A stretch of DNA of 58,111 bases, from assembly GCA_034505495.1 (NCBI GenBank), contig JAPDQV010000015.1, positions 15,174 to 73,284 of the forward strand, written 5' to 3'. Origin of the DNA: a candidate division KSB1 bacterium. GTDB lineage: Bacteria > Zhuqueibacterota > Zhuqueibacteria > Residuimicrobiales > Krinioviventaceae. Below the pieces are notes generated by a model. The model made no database searches. It was given only the letters and a program-made list of their open reading frames with translations, and was not told the DNA's origin. This document shows positions 25,617 through 34,956 of this stretch, piece by piece (the stretch's first letter is position 1; the number at the start of each line of letters is the position of its first letter). The position numbers were made by a program, and so were the translations under genes.

Positions 25617-28600
25617 CTATCGTATCACAATCATTCGTCGAGTCAATGTGCGGCCCTCAGCAGTCAGGCGATAGATATAAATGCCGCTTCCGACGGGGTT
25701 TCCGTTTTGATCCGTCGCATCCCATTCGGCGGAATGTTCGCCCGCTTCAAGCTGTCCTGCAAAAAGCGTTTTGACAGCATGGCCCAACAAGTCATAGATA
25801 ATCAATTCTGCTGTTCCGGCTTTTGTTAGGTTGAACTTGATCGTCGTGGACGGATTAAACGGATTGGGGTAATTCTGCGCCAAGCTCAATTCACGCGGAA
25901 CGTTGTTCATTTCGATAGAGGCTTGGATGTTACTGAAAGCAATCGGTCCGTACACGGCCGTGTTTCCATCCAAGCGAACTTGTTCCAATTTGTAGTAGCA
26001 ATTTGTATTCAAAGCCCTGTCGAGATATTCATAGCGATAAAGATCTTCTTTGACCGGGATAAGCTCCGTCGTTATGCGTCGATAGGGTCCCGTCTCCGAT
26101 TCGCTGCGAAGGAGATGGAAACCGGCTGTCTGAACCGTGCTTTCCACTTGCCAGCTAATAAGGACTCCGTCTTTTACCGGTGCGGCAGCAAAAGTCGACA
26201 AAATCACAGCGATCGGATTTTCAATCTGCAGAACATAATCCTCCACCTCACCGCCCATGACCAGGCCTTCCGGAGTCGAGGCGGACAACCCTGAGCCGAC
26301 CGGCGCGATTCGGAAACGCGCATAGGTGGCGCCCGCCGTCAAGCCGCTCAAATTATTCCAAGTTAGAATCACCGTTCCGACGGTGCCGTTCGGTACGGAG
26401 GCTGTTGTTCCCTCATTCGCGCTGAATACGCCGTCGCGATTGAAATCGATCCAGCCGGCTAGAACGGCATTCTGTCCGCTCTGGTTAAAGACCTGAACGG
26501 CCACCGAATAGGAGGTCGAATTGGTTTTAAGCGCCGGAAAAGCTGCTACGCCGTTTTCGTCATTATCATTATAAAGATTGTCGCCGACGGCATTTTCACT
26601 AAAAAAGCTCATCAATTCGCCGTCAACATTGACGATTACACCGTTACCGGCGCTATTGACCGGGCCCAGCTGCAGATTGTTGGAAATTCCGGCGTGCGCG
26701 GCATCACCGTAAGAACTCGGGGCATCGCCGTGGTCTTCGTCGCCGGTGTCCAAAGCAATTTCGCATACGTAATCTTCCACTTCGCCGTCGCTTAAAAAGC
26801 CGGTGGGATCTAGATGACCGTCGCTGTTATCATCCTGCGTACTGATTCTAAACCTGGCAAAGGTGAAACCTGCAGGCCCGCTGATGGTTGGGAAAATCAG
26901 ATTGACAAAACCGTTTGTGCCGTTTGGAACAAGAGCGGAAGCCCGTTCCGAATTTTCGAAAAGGCCGTTGCGGTTGACATCGATCCAGCCGCTAAGGACG
27001 GCAGTTTTGCCGGTCATATTAAAAGCGCGCACAGAGATTGCGGGCTGTGAACCGACGGCAACGGATAGAGATCCGTTTAAGCCGTCTTCATCATCGAGTT
27101 GATTGGTGTCATCGCCGTTGGCTCCCACATTTGCATAACCATCGTATTCGGCATCGATCAAATTGCCGAGTCGCAACGACGAAACGATGCGATGACGCGG
27201 CCCGTTATCGTAATATTTTGTCTGATAATTACCCAAACCTGTTCCGCTGCCTGTGTCCGGCGCATCGCCCCAATCCGCCGCTTCGCGGATGATCAGCTTA
27301 TAGTCTTCCACTTCGCCGCCAGGCTGAGGAGCGCCTGAAGCCGGTCCGTGCGGACCGATATCGGCATTGGTTGTCAAGATGAATCTTGCAAAGGTTGTAC
27401 CTGCGGCGGCATTTGCCGGAATGGTAAACGAAATGGTTTTGACCTGCGCCGGCGGCGGATTAGGCGACGATAAACCGTCTCCTGACACCAAAGAGACAAA
27501 CTGATTAGCCGGGTTGGTTACATCAATAATGCTTTCACCATTATCCAAAAACGAGCTGTTTTTGTTGTAATCGATCCAACCTTTTACATAAACCGGCAGT
27601 ACGGCGCCGTAATGGCGGCTATAAACAGTAATTTGTACTTGATAGGTTTGACCGGGAATGAACTCAAAGACATTCGGATTGAGCGGATTGCCGTCGGCGT
27701 CGAGAAAAACGATGCCGTCTTCGTCATCTCCGTCGGCGTCCGTATCGTCGCCGTCGGCTGCGGCAGAGGGTTGATTGGCCGCATCCGTATCGATTTTGGG
27801 CGAGCCGACAGCACCGCCGTTGCCGATATAAAACCAGTAATGATTGGTGCCCGGATTATACCAGCCGATGTTGGTCATCCACGCCGCCGGATAAGAGGCC
27901 GGTGCATCCCCGTAATCGCGACGATCAGAAATGCGGGTGAGTTTGATCTGCGCGGCAAGGTTTGAACGAGTCGGAGGTGCACCTGTCCACTGCACCAACC
28001 CTTTGCCCGTCATCTCAAATGTATCAGTCGGTCCTACGTTGACGTTCTTGATCCACAAATAATCACGAACCGGTGTGTTGGGGGTATCGACGTAAGAAGA
28101 GTCGTTGACGGCAACCGCTGGGCCGTTGTTTTTGGAGATGCTGATGTTCCACATCTTCCAACGCCGCATGTTTGTTCCGGAAACGTTGCCGAACGTGCGA
28201 ATGAAAATATCCGTAAAGGTTCGGTTGGCCGGATCTGTTGTGGCAGTAGTAACCAGCCAAGAGCTTTCCGAGGGATATTTTGTTTCGAACGAGACAGTGC
28301 CGTTGGAAGCGTCATAAACCACTCTCCAATCAAAGGTCACACCGCTTTGCCAGGTGCGCTGGCCCACATTGCCGATGGCACGATAGGCGCCGTAAGGCGG
28401 CGTGCCGGCTTTAAAATCGTGTTGGCCTTGCTCCCAGTCGCCGGCCGAAGTATTGTCACCCATGCGCAGTTCCGGAGCGAACGAGAGGTGGTCGTACATA
28501 TACTGAACAATCGCTTCATATTCAGCATCGGAAGTGAAATGCACCGTTTCGTATTGGGCAAAAAGAGAAACACTAAAAATAAAAGTCAAAAAAATCGACA

Positions 28601-28619
28601 GTTTCGTCGCCTGCAGCAT
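25617..28619 (-). CDS. Secreted protein with three GEVED domains and sorting domain
   Basis: The protein has 1000 residues. GAGG lies eight bases before the ATG, and the signal peptide ends SVSLFAQ (residue 22). Residues about 25-235 form a beta-rich anchor-type region (QRTWQSGVTFDWRVVYD). Three similar units follow, each with a DxGDAP linker, a GWID(Y/V/F)N(K/R)(N/D) stretch and a closing GEVEDY(K/V): about 255-435, 440-620 and 625-805. An aspartate-rich stretch (DGDDTDADGDDEDG) could bind calcium. A fibronectin-III-like segment (about 815-905) precedes [12 protein letters not shown] and the Ig tag. GEVED domains are common on secreted adhesins and enzymes of unknown role; no catalytic domain is seen, so a surface or adhesive function is a guess. 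Confidence 0.85.
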   Translation of the reverse strand: MLQATKLSIFLTFIFSVSLFAQYETVHFTSDAEYEAIVQYMYDHLSFAPELRMGDNTSAGDWEQGQHDFKAGTPPYGAYRAIGNVGQRTWQSGVTFDWRVVYDASNGTVSFETKYPSESSWLVTTATTDPANRTFTDIFIRTFGNVSGTNMRRWKMWNISISKNNGPAVAVNDSSYVDTPNTPVRDYLWIKNVNVGPTDTFEMTGKGLVQWTGAPPTRSNLAAQIKLTRISDRRDYGDAPASYPAAWMTNIGWYNPGTNHYWFYIGNGGAVGSPKIDTDAANQPSAAADGDDTDADGDDEDGIVFLDADGNPLNPNVFEFIPGQTYQVQITVYSRHYGAVLPVYVKGWIDYNKNSSFLDNGESIIDVTNPANQFVSLVSGDGLSSPNPPPAQVKTISFTIPANAAAGTTFARFILTTNADIGPHGPASGAPQPGGEVEDYKLIIREAADWGDAPDTGSGTGLGNYQTKYYDNGPRHRIVSSLRLGNLIDAEYDGYANVGANGDDTNQLDDEDGLNGSLSVAVGSQPAISVRAFNMTGKTAVLSGWIDVNRNGLFENSERASALVPNGTNGFVNLIFPTISGPAGFTFARFRISTQDDNSDGHLDPTGFLSDGEVEDYVCEIALDTGDEDHGDAPSSYGDAAHAGISNNLQLGPVNSAGNGVIVNVDGELMSFFSENAVGDNLYNDNDENGVAAFPALKTNSTSYSVAVQVFNQSGQNAVLAGWIDFNRDGVFSANEGTTASVPNGTVGTVILTWNNLSGLTAGATYARFRIAPVGSGLSASTPEGLVMGGEVEDYVLQIENPIAVILSTFAAAPVKDGVLISWQVESTVQTAGFHLLRSESETGPYRRITTELIPVKEDLYRYEYLDRALNTNCYYKLEQVRLDGNTAVYGPIAFSNIQASIEMNNVPRELSLAQNYPNPFNPSTTIKFNLTKAGTAELIIYDLLGHAVKTLFAGQLEAGEHSAEWDATDQNGNPVGSGIYIYRLTAEGRTLTRRMIVIR

Positions 28620-28875
28620 CCCTGCACCTCAAAATTTGTTATTAATTTGAATTTTACTGCTGAGCGAGGAAGATCGTATTCGGAGTCGAAAGAGAGGGCA
28701 AATTCAAAAAATTCCTCGACCGCAGCTTTGAATCATCACATATACCATTCTAAATCTCTTGATTCCGAGATTTTGATGGCTATAATTCCATATTGATTCA
28801 AAGCTTTAAGTAATTTAAATCAATTTTTTGTAAAAATCAATAATAATTTTTATGAATCACTTTTGAGCTTGACTT

Positions 28876-31068
28876 TTAATGAGCGGATAGGAGCAGAAAA
28901 TACTCTGAATTCCAATGCGGATTCGACCTGCATTTTAATGAGATTCGCAATAGACGCTCGGGGAAATTATCTTTTGTCAAGCGGTATTTTACGAGCGGGC
29001 CGCAAAAGTTACAATTTCGCGGTGCGCCCGGGCAATCCCAATTTGCAATTTCCTGTTCTTCACTTAGAAAAACTGAAACCGATGCCGGCGGTACCGATTC
29101 AAAAGAGTCGTTGAGCAGCCAAAGGCGGAACTCGAGCTCTTCGCCCGCCTGCCAAACAAATTTTGGAAATTCGGCGCTGAATAAGATTGTACGGCAGGCT
29201 GCCTGGACGGCATAATAGGCAGGTTTCGGCTGAGCCGGCCATTGGATGATGCTGTTATTAGCTGCTGTAGGCCAAGGTTCATTAAAGCACCAGTTCAACG
29301 CCATGGCACAATAGGGTTTTTGCCGTCGCGCTCCTTCGAAAAGGCATTTATAGCCTTCCGCCTGCAGCATTTGCCCTCGTTCCACCAGTTCTTCGAGCGA
29401 ACGGACTGAACCGAAATAATGTTCTAGAGTGGGCAGCGTCAGCCAGGTATCTTTTTCCCACGCATTGAACCCATGATGGGATTCCCAGGCTGTCCCCGCT
29501 TTAGGCGGCCAGACCTCCTCGGCCGGAAGAAATGACCTCAGCACCTCGACTGAAGACGGCGACGGTATGCCGAATTCCGTGTAAGCGGTGCAGCGCGAGC
29601 GGCGGATGATTTGAAAAACCTCTTCGCCGCTCTCGGGATCGCGAAAGCGATAATGACCATGGCCGACGCCCATTAAGGGAGATGTCGGCAAAAACGGCCG
29701 CTGCGGATCGAGCTGCAGACAGAGGCTGTTAAGCAGCCGCAGGGCCAAAGACTGATCCGTCATTCCCGACCAGGAATTGAACAGCTCATTGCCGCCGCAC
29801 CAGATCGCCAACGACGGATGCGGCTTGAGACGGGTGATGATCGATCGCGCTTCCTGCTCTAAAATTTTCAGATAAGCCGGTGTCGAGGGGTAGTTGTTGC
29901 AGGCAAGCGGAAAATCCTGCCATAGTAAGATACCCTTTTCGTCGCACAGATCGAAAAAGCATTCCTTATTGATGACGCCGCCGCCCCAAAGACGCAAAAG
30001 GTTCATATTGGCATTGACGGCAAGATCGATCAGCCTTTCATATCGTTCACGCGTCAACAACCCTGGAAAAATTTCCGGCGGCACCCAATTGCTGCCTTTG
30101 GCGAAAATGCGTCGCCCGTTGACTTCCAGCTGCATGGGCGGCACGCTGCGCGTTTTGGGGAAAGCGGCGGGTTCGTCCCAAGCTCCTTCGTTCATGACCA
30201 GGCGAATGCGACGAAAGCCGATGCGTCGACGATGGTCGGCAACCAGTCGACCACCTTCATAAAAGGAGACATTCGAGGTGTAAAGCCGCGGCATCCCTTG
30301 ATCGTGCGGCCACCATAATTCAATAAAAGAACTCGTTTCCTTTAGATGCAATCCTTTCTTTACACGCCCGGTTCTTGAAAAGAGCAGCTTACCTTCAGGG
30401 TCTTCAAGTTTCCAAACAAATTCGAGAGGCAGAAGCTCTTTTTCAAAAGTCAACGTGATAGCGGCTTCAGTAAGCTCTTCATCGAGCTCATAGTCGATGG
30501 AAGGTTCTGCCCATACCGCAGGGTGACAAACCAGAATGCCCGTCTCATCCCAAATGCCGAGCGGAATGAGTCGCGGATGCCAGTCCCAACCGTATGATAC
30601 GGCGGGTTTAACGCATTGATCGGCTTGCGTCCGATCTGCCGGCTCCGGTCGCGATTTCGGCGCCGGAAAAATCGTGACGAGCAGTTCGTTGTCGGCACGC
30701 AGGTAATCGGTCAGGTCAAGGCAAACCGGAGTGAACATCCCCTCCTGCTCAAGCAGAATTGCGCCGTTCAGGCGAATAAAAAATTGATAGTCGATGCCCT
30801 TGGAATAAAAATAGACCCGCTCGCCTCTGTGAAAATTAGGTTTGGGGAAACGGCAGCGATAGGTCCAAAAGACATCCTCCATCCAGCGATAGTCTTTAAA
30901 GTTGTCTCCGAACCAGTAGGGAGGCCATCCTTTGGCCGCAGCATAATCGAGCTGCACGGCGCTCGGAACCTGGGCGGGCATCTGTTCGGTCGGCGGCTCC
31001 TCGAGTTGCCAATGCGGCCCCACCGTCCACTCAAGTTCTAAAGATTTTGTACAAGGCATCGTCAACAT
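28876..31068 (-). CDS. Glycoside hydrolase family 2, beta-mannosidase type, no signal peptide
   Basis: The protein has 730 residues. An N-terminal jelly roll (DYRWMEDVFWTYRCRFP, GIDYQFFIRLNG), an Ig-like domain and a TIM barrel (AKGSNWVPPEIFPG, NLLRLWGGG) are in the order of GH2 mannosidases. Glu428 in IWCGGNE is the acid/base and Glu498 in YTEFGIPS the nucleophile. A short C-terminal sandwich ends the protein, which is about 100 residues shorter than typical beta-mannosidases. No export signal is visible, so it probably acts in the cytoplasm on imported manno-oligosaccharides. The start at 31068 has only a weak AGG upstream. The 256 bases beyond its 3' end, up to the GEVED gene start, are AT-rich and otherwise featureless. 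Confidence 0.88.
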   Translation of the reverse strand: MLTMPCTKSLELEWTVGPHWQLEEPPTEQMPAQVPSAVQLDYAAAKGWPPYWFGDNFKDYRWMEDVFWTYRCRFPKPNFHRGERVYFYSKGIDYQFFIRLNGAILLEQEGMFTPVCLDLTDYLRADNELLVTIFPAPKSRPEPADRTQADQCVKPAVSYGWDWHPRLIPLGIWDETGILVCHPAVWAEPSIDYELDEELTEAAITLTFEKELLPLEFVWKLEDPEGKLLFSRTGRVKKGLHLKETSSFIELWWPHDQGMPRLYTSNVSFYEGGRLVADHRRRIGFRRIRLVMNEGAWDEPAAFPKTRSVPPMQLEVNGRRIFAKGSNWVPPEIFPGLLTRERYERLIDLAVNANMNLLRLWGGGVINKECFFDLCDEKGILLWQDFPLACNNYPSTPAYLKILEQEARSIITRLKPHPSLAIWCGGNELFNSWSGMTDQSLALRLLNSLCLQLDPQRPFLPTSPLMGVGHGHYRFRDPESGEEVFQIIRRSRCTAYTEFGIPSPSSVEVLRSFLPAEEVWPPKAGTAWESHHGFNAWEKDTWLTLPTLEHYFGSVRSLEELVERGQMLQAEGYKCLFEGARRQKPYCAMALNWCFNEPWPTAANNSIIQWPAQPKPAYYAVQAACRTILFSAEFPKFVWQAGEELEFRLWLLNDSFESVPPASVSVFLSEEQEIANWDCPGAPRNCNFCGPLVKYRLTKDNFPERLLRISLKCRSNPHWNSEYFLLLSAH

Positions 31069-31240
31069 TCAATCAACCTGGGAAATGAATCGATTCAGAC
31101 TTGCCCATTCGCCTAAATAAGCTCACGACAAATAATGGTTTCGCGCAAACACAAAGAGGCACCTCTTTCCTACTGATGCCCTATCAACGGGCGTGTAATC
31201 TCTGTGAAACCAGCTTTTATATCGTGTTGTCGGAGAAATC

Positions 31241-33562
31241 TCATCGCACCCAAAATCGCGCCTGTAACCTGATATCCGTACTGCTTGCACCGACTCTAAT
31301 CGCAAACTCGCCCGGTTCCACGATTCGCTGCATTTTTGCATTATAAAGCGCGAGGTCATCAGGAGTCAGCAGAAAATTTAACGTGCGCGTTTCTCTCGGC
31401 TGCAGCTGCACCTTGGCAAAGCCGCGCAGCTCCTGCACCGGCGTACAAACCGATGCCAAAAGATCCTCGAGGTACAGTTGCACGACCTCCTTGCCTGCTC
31501 GGCTGCCGGTGTTGCAGACGTCGACGGTAACCCGCAGGCTGTCGCCGACCCCTATCTCGCTAGCGCTGAGGCGCAGATTTCGATAGGCAAAGGTGGTGTA
31601 GCCAAGGCCGTGGCCGAAAGCGAACAGCGGCGTCGGATCCATATCGACGTAGGGCACGCCCCATCCGTGTTCAATCCAATACCGTTTGGACTTTTGATAA
31701 TTATAATAGACCGGCAATTGGCCGACATGTCGCGGTATGGTCACCGAAAGTCTGCCTGAGGGATTGACTTGACCCAAGAGTATCTCGGCAATTGCCAAGC
31801 CGCCTTTTTCACCTGGAATCCACGCCTCAACGAGTGCCGGCGCCTTTTCGGCCAACTCACGTACGGCCAAGGGCCGTCCGTTGATGAGGACCACGACGGT
31901 AGGTTTGCCGACGGCGAGTACGGCATCGGCAAGCCGATTCTGCAGGCCGGTCAGTTCCAAAGTAGCGGCGTCGAACCCTTCACCGACGGTACCGACGCGC
32001 CGCCCGCGCTCATCCTGCGCGCGCCACTCGTTTTCACCCAAAACCAGTACTACGGCATCGGCGGTCCGCGCCGCCCGCACTGCCTGATCGATCTCGTCGA
32101 GCGCCGCCCCCGTGACGTTGCAGCCTTTAACATAAACAATCCTGCTGTTCGGAAGCAGCCTTTCGAGTCCTCGACGCACGGTCACGATCTCCTGCAGCAC
32201 CGTCACCGACGTATAGTCGCCAAGCTGGTTCTTCGGATCGTCCGCATTGGGCCCGATGACCGCCACCGTTTTCATTTTATGCCGGTCGAACGGCAGCACG
32301 CCGTCATTCTTGAGCAGAACAATCCCTTCGCGCGCCGCCTCCAGCGCCAGGTCCTGATGGCGTTGCTGATGCACCACTTTCTCGGCGCGTTCCGGATCGA
32401 CAAACGGCCGTTCAAAGAGGCCCAACTTGAACTTTTGAGCCAATATGCGCCGTACCGAACGATCGATAAGCGATTCGGGGAGTGCCGCTTCTTGTAAAGA
32501 GGAGAGCAGGTCGAGCATATAGCCGGATTCATACGAAATGCCGACATCGACGCCGGCGCGCAGGGCAAGCTGTCCGGCGCGTTTTTGGTCCGCTGCCAAA
32601 CCGTTATAGATGAGCGTGCCAAGTCCGCCGCCTTCGCTGAGGACCAGCCCTTCGAATCCCAACTCGCCGCGCAGGATGTCGGTCAGCAGCCGCACCGAAG
32701 CGTGCGCCGGCACACCGTCGATTGCAGGATAGGTGGCCATCACCCCTAGGGCACCGGCGCGGCGGATACCGGCTTCCCACGGCGGCAAAAAGACCTCCCT
32801 TAACTTGCGCTCCGAGATTTCCATAGCGCCGCGCTCCAAACCGGAGAGCGGTTCACTTTGACCAGGGTAATGGCAAAGCCCGGCCGCGCATTTATCGGGT
32901 GCCGTCAGATCGTCGCCCTGCACGGCGCGCACAATCGTCTCCGCGATTCGGCTGCATAAGAACGGATCCTCACTGTAAGCCTCCTGATTGCGGCCCAGGC
33001 GCGGATCGCGGATCGGCTCGACAACCAGCGTAAAGAGCTGGTGCACCCCTATAGCCCTCGCTTCAGCGGCAACGGCGGCATAGATGCGATCGATCAGCTC
33101 CAGATTCCAGGTGCTGCCCAACGTCGGCCCCTCGGGAAAGATGGTTGCGCCGGCGCACATCAGCCCGTGGGTGCCTTCTTCGGTGATGAGCAGGGGAATG
33201 CCAAGTCGCGTCTTCTCAATCGCGATCCGTTGCAAAGAATTGAGGAAGGCGGCCTGCTGTCGTGGGCCTTGGTGCAAAAGTGTGTTCGGCAGGGTAAAAA
33301 ATCCGCCTCCGGGGCCCAGGCCGTGGAGGTGCGTACCACGGGCAAACTGCTGCACGCCGATGACTTTTTCCGCCCCGCTGCCGCCCAATGCCTCTTCATA
33401 AACACAGGGCATGTTCATCTGCCCGACTTTTTCCGCCGGCGTCATCCGCTGCAAAAGATCATCGACGCGAAGCTGAATAGGCAAAGAAGCGTCCCGATAA
33501 GCCGGTTCGGCGGCGAAAATCAAAGCCCGAAAAATCAACGTCAACAAGACAAGCTTTTTCAT
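31241..33562 (-). CDS. Secreted glycoside hydrolase family 3 enzyme with an unusual nucleophile site
   Basis: The protein has 773 residues: a signal peptide (about 1-18), the GH3 TIM barrel (LQRMTPAEKVGQM; GIPLLITEEGTHGL; VVEPIRDPRLGRNQEAYSEDP), the alpha/beta sandwich (REGIVLLKNDGVLP; VVLVLGENEW) and a fibronectin-III-like end (FGHGLGYTTFAY; SRAGKEVVQLYLED). This is the three-domain layout of beta-glucosidases and beta-xylosidases. Where the family has VVSD with the catalytic Asp, this protein has LVLSEGGG, so Glu310 occupies the nucleophile position. The KHF motif is also altered (LCHYPG). It lies 18 bases after a polysaccharide deacetylase gene, probably in one operon. The substrate, and whether it is active, need testing. 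Confidence 0.9.
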   Translation of the reverse strand: MKKLVLLTLIFRALIFAAEPAYRDASLPIQLRVDDLLQRMTPAEKVGQMNMPCVYEEALGGSGAEKVIGVQQFARGTHLHGLGPGGGFFTLPNTLLHQGPRQQAAFLNSLQRIAIEKTRLGIPLLITEEGTHGLMCAGATIFPEGPTLGSTWNLELIDRIYAAVAAEARAIGVHQLFTLVVEPIRDPRLGRNQEAYSEDPFLCSRIAETIVRAVQGDDLTAPDKCAAGLCHYPGQSEPLSGLERGAMEISERKLREVFLPPWEAGIRRAGALGVMATYPAIDGVPAHASVRLLTDILRGELGFEGLVLSEGGGLGTLIYNGLAADQKRAGQLALRAGVDVGISYESGYMLDLLSSLQEAALPESLIDRSVRRILAQKFKLGLFERPFVDPERAEKVVHQQRHQDLALEAAREGIVLLKNDGVLPFDRHKMKTVAVIGPNADDPKNQLGDYTSVTVLQEIVTVRRGLERLLPNSRIVYVKGCNVTGAALDEIDQAVRAARTADAVVLVLGENEWRAQDERGRRVGTVGEGFDAATLELTGLQNRLADAVLAVGKPTVVVLINGRPLAVRELAEKAPALVEAWIPGEKGGLAIAEILLGQVNPSGRLSVTIPRHVGQLPVYYNYQKSKRYWIEHGWGVPYVDMDPTPLFAFGHGLGYTTFAYRNLRLSASEIGVGDSLRVTVDVCNTGSRAGKEVVQLYLEDLLASVCTPVQELRGFAKVQLQPRETRTLNFLLTPDDLALYNAKMQRIVEPGEFAIRVGASSTDIRLQARFWVR

Positions 33563-33580
33563 GCGGGCATCCTGAACCGC

Positions 33581-34450
33581 TCACCGATGCTCGATCAAAT
33601 AACGGGCAACGCTTTCTACGGGGGCAATCCAAATCTTGTTTGCGGAATCTGCGGCATAGCGGCAAAGAGCTTCCAGGCTTGCAACCAGAGTCGTCTGCGG
33701 CCCGCCGTCGCCGATCTCGTGTCCGGCAAAGATCAGCCAGCCTCCCTCCTGCGCGGCTTTATCCACCCAAGCGCGCAGCTCGGCAAAACTCTTGCCGTCG
33801 CTTTCCACGGCAAGCAGCTGCGCGGGATCACAAACGAGCGGATTGTTTACCTCCTGGTTGGACCAGCCGCGAGCAGCAATAAAGAGACGGGCGATCAACG
33901 GCACATAGCTTTGCACTTCTGCGCCTCTACCGACAAAGGTTTGTCCGCAGGGATAGGCAAAGGTGACCGCCCGAACACCCAGCTCGTTTTCGATAAATTC
34001 GTTCGCCTGCCGAATTTCCGCCTCGATGCGCTCGAGGGTATAGTCTTCCAGCGCATTATGCCGTGAAAAGGCATAGTTACCGGTGCAGGGATGGGTGACG
34101 GTATGATTGCCGATCTCGTGTCCTTTAGCAACGGCGGCACGCCAACCTTCGAGTCGCTGCTTGGCATTGTCGGGAGAGATATAAAATGTCGCCCGCACGC
34201 CCATGCGGTCGAGGAGCGGGATGCCGCGATCAACTTGACTAAGCCGCGCATCGTCGAAGGTCAAACTGACGGCACAGCGGGCGCCGTTCGGCCAGTGAAA
34301 AGGCGCCTTTGTCTCACGAGTCTGAGCCACTGCAAGTGATGACATGAGGACTGCTCCCATGATGACGAAAGTAAAATGCAGGATCAGCCGGAAACCCTCT
34401 GTTGGACGCGGCGATCGATCCTTGTGTTTGTTTGCTATACAGCTTGACAT
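33581..34450 (-). CDS. Polysaccharide deacetylase (carbohydrate esterase family 4), exported
   Basis: The protein has 289 residues. AAAGGA lies eight bases before the ATG. A 20-residue charged N-terminus precedes a hydrophobic helix (about 21-42, ending LAVAQ), so it is exported or membrane anchored; an internal ATG at residue 31 or 36 is less likely as the start. The NodB domain shows motif 1 SLTFDDA (Asp66, Asp67), motif 2 HEIGNHTVTHP (metal His116 and His120) and motif 3 FAYPCG. CE4 enzymes remove N- or O-acetyl groups from chitin, peptidoglycan or xylan using a divalent metal. With the GH3 and GH2 genes after it, acetylated hemicellulose or chitin-type glycans are plausible substrates. 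Confidence 0.88.
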   Translation of the reverse strand: MSSCIANKHKDRSPRPTEGFRLILHFTFVIMGAVLMSSLAVAQTRETKAPFHWPNGARCAVSLTFDDARLSQVDRGIPLLDRMGVRATFYISPDNAKQRLEGWRAAVAKGHEIGNHTVTHPCTGNYAFSRHNALEDYTLERIEAEIRQANEFIENELGVRAVTFAYPCGQTFVGRGAEVQSYVPLIARLFIAARGWSNQEVNNPLVCDPAQLLAVESDGKSFAELRAWVDKAAQEGGWLIFAGHEIGDGGPQTTLVASLEALCRYAADSANKIWIAPVESVARYLIEHR

Positions 34451-34755
34451 TTATTCATCCTTTCGTTTAAGCACCGTCAGCCGCTGCCGGTTGGCGAGAT
34501 GCTGCACCGTCGCCTGATCGCTTGTCGACTGAACATCTGACGCCTATTCTCCTTGCTTAATGAGGCCGACGTCTATGCTTACCTCCATGAGGCGGCAGCG
34601 CTCTACAAGTTCACTTATAAAAGCCTATGGGGAAAATTGAAAATGAAATTTAGAACGGCATTTTTTACTATCAGGACAGCGAAAAGTTTGCCAAGTTATC
34701 CGTAATTTTTAAAAATACATATGCTCGTGCAATGACAATCATTCGTAAACAATGA
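34451..34755. other. Intergenic gap of 305 bases
   Basis: It holds the AAAGGA ribosome site of the deacetylase gene at its left end and is AT-rich at the right end. No terminator with a T-run, RNA gene or repeat is recognised. A short open stretch at about 34555-34700 (plus strand) has no ribosome site or similarity that can be named. Confidence 0.5.
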
Positions 34756-34956
34756 TCAGTGATCTTGGTTTTTCGGCTCTCGTAAAAAGGTGGGCGCCGG
34801 AGGAGCGTCGCTCGCGTCGAGGATAATCCGAAACCAGCAGCCTTTACACATGAGGGCGCGATCGACATTCAGTAGAATGCGTTCCCACGGACTTAATTTG
34901 CGGCCGCAGTGCGGACACTGATCGATGATGCCCTCGAAGGGATCCTTTTCAGTCAT
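34756..34956 (-). CDS. Small zinc-ribbon protein coupled to the receiver/ATP-grasp gene
   Basis: The protein has 66 residues. Cys14-Pro-His-Cys17 and Cys37-Lys-Gly-Cys40 form a four-cysteine zinc ribbon. No other domain is visible and the C-terminal 20 residues look disordered. The ATG shares ATGA with the stop of the upstream 1000-residue gene and has no ribosome site of its own, so its translation depends on that gene. Zinc ribbons of this size often bind nucleic acid or a partner protein; here a structural partner of the large protein is the simplest reading, but this is inference. Confidence 0.7.
   Translation of the reverse strand: MTEKDPFEGIIDQCPHCGRKLSPWERILLNVDRALMCKGCWFRIILDASDAPPAPTFLREPKNQDH

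Noticed and set aside
25617..28619. GEVED repeats as a DNA-level tandem repeat array
   Set aside because: The similarity is at the protein level only; the nucleotide sequences have diverged too far to call a DNA repeat.
28347..28796. 149-codon plus-strand open frame across the start of the GEVED gene
   Set aside because: Its left half is antisense to coding sequence and its right half is low-complexity AT-rich DNA without a ribosome site.
33041..34066. Long plus-strand open frame (341 codons)
   Set aside because: Antisense to the GH3 and CE4 genes, both supported by catalytic motifs.
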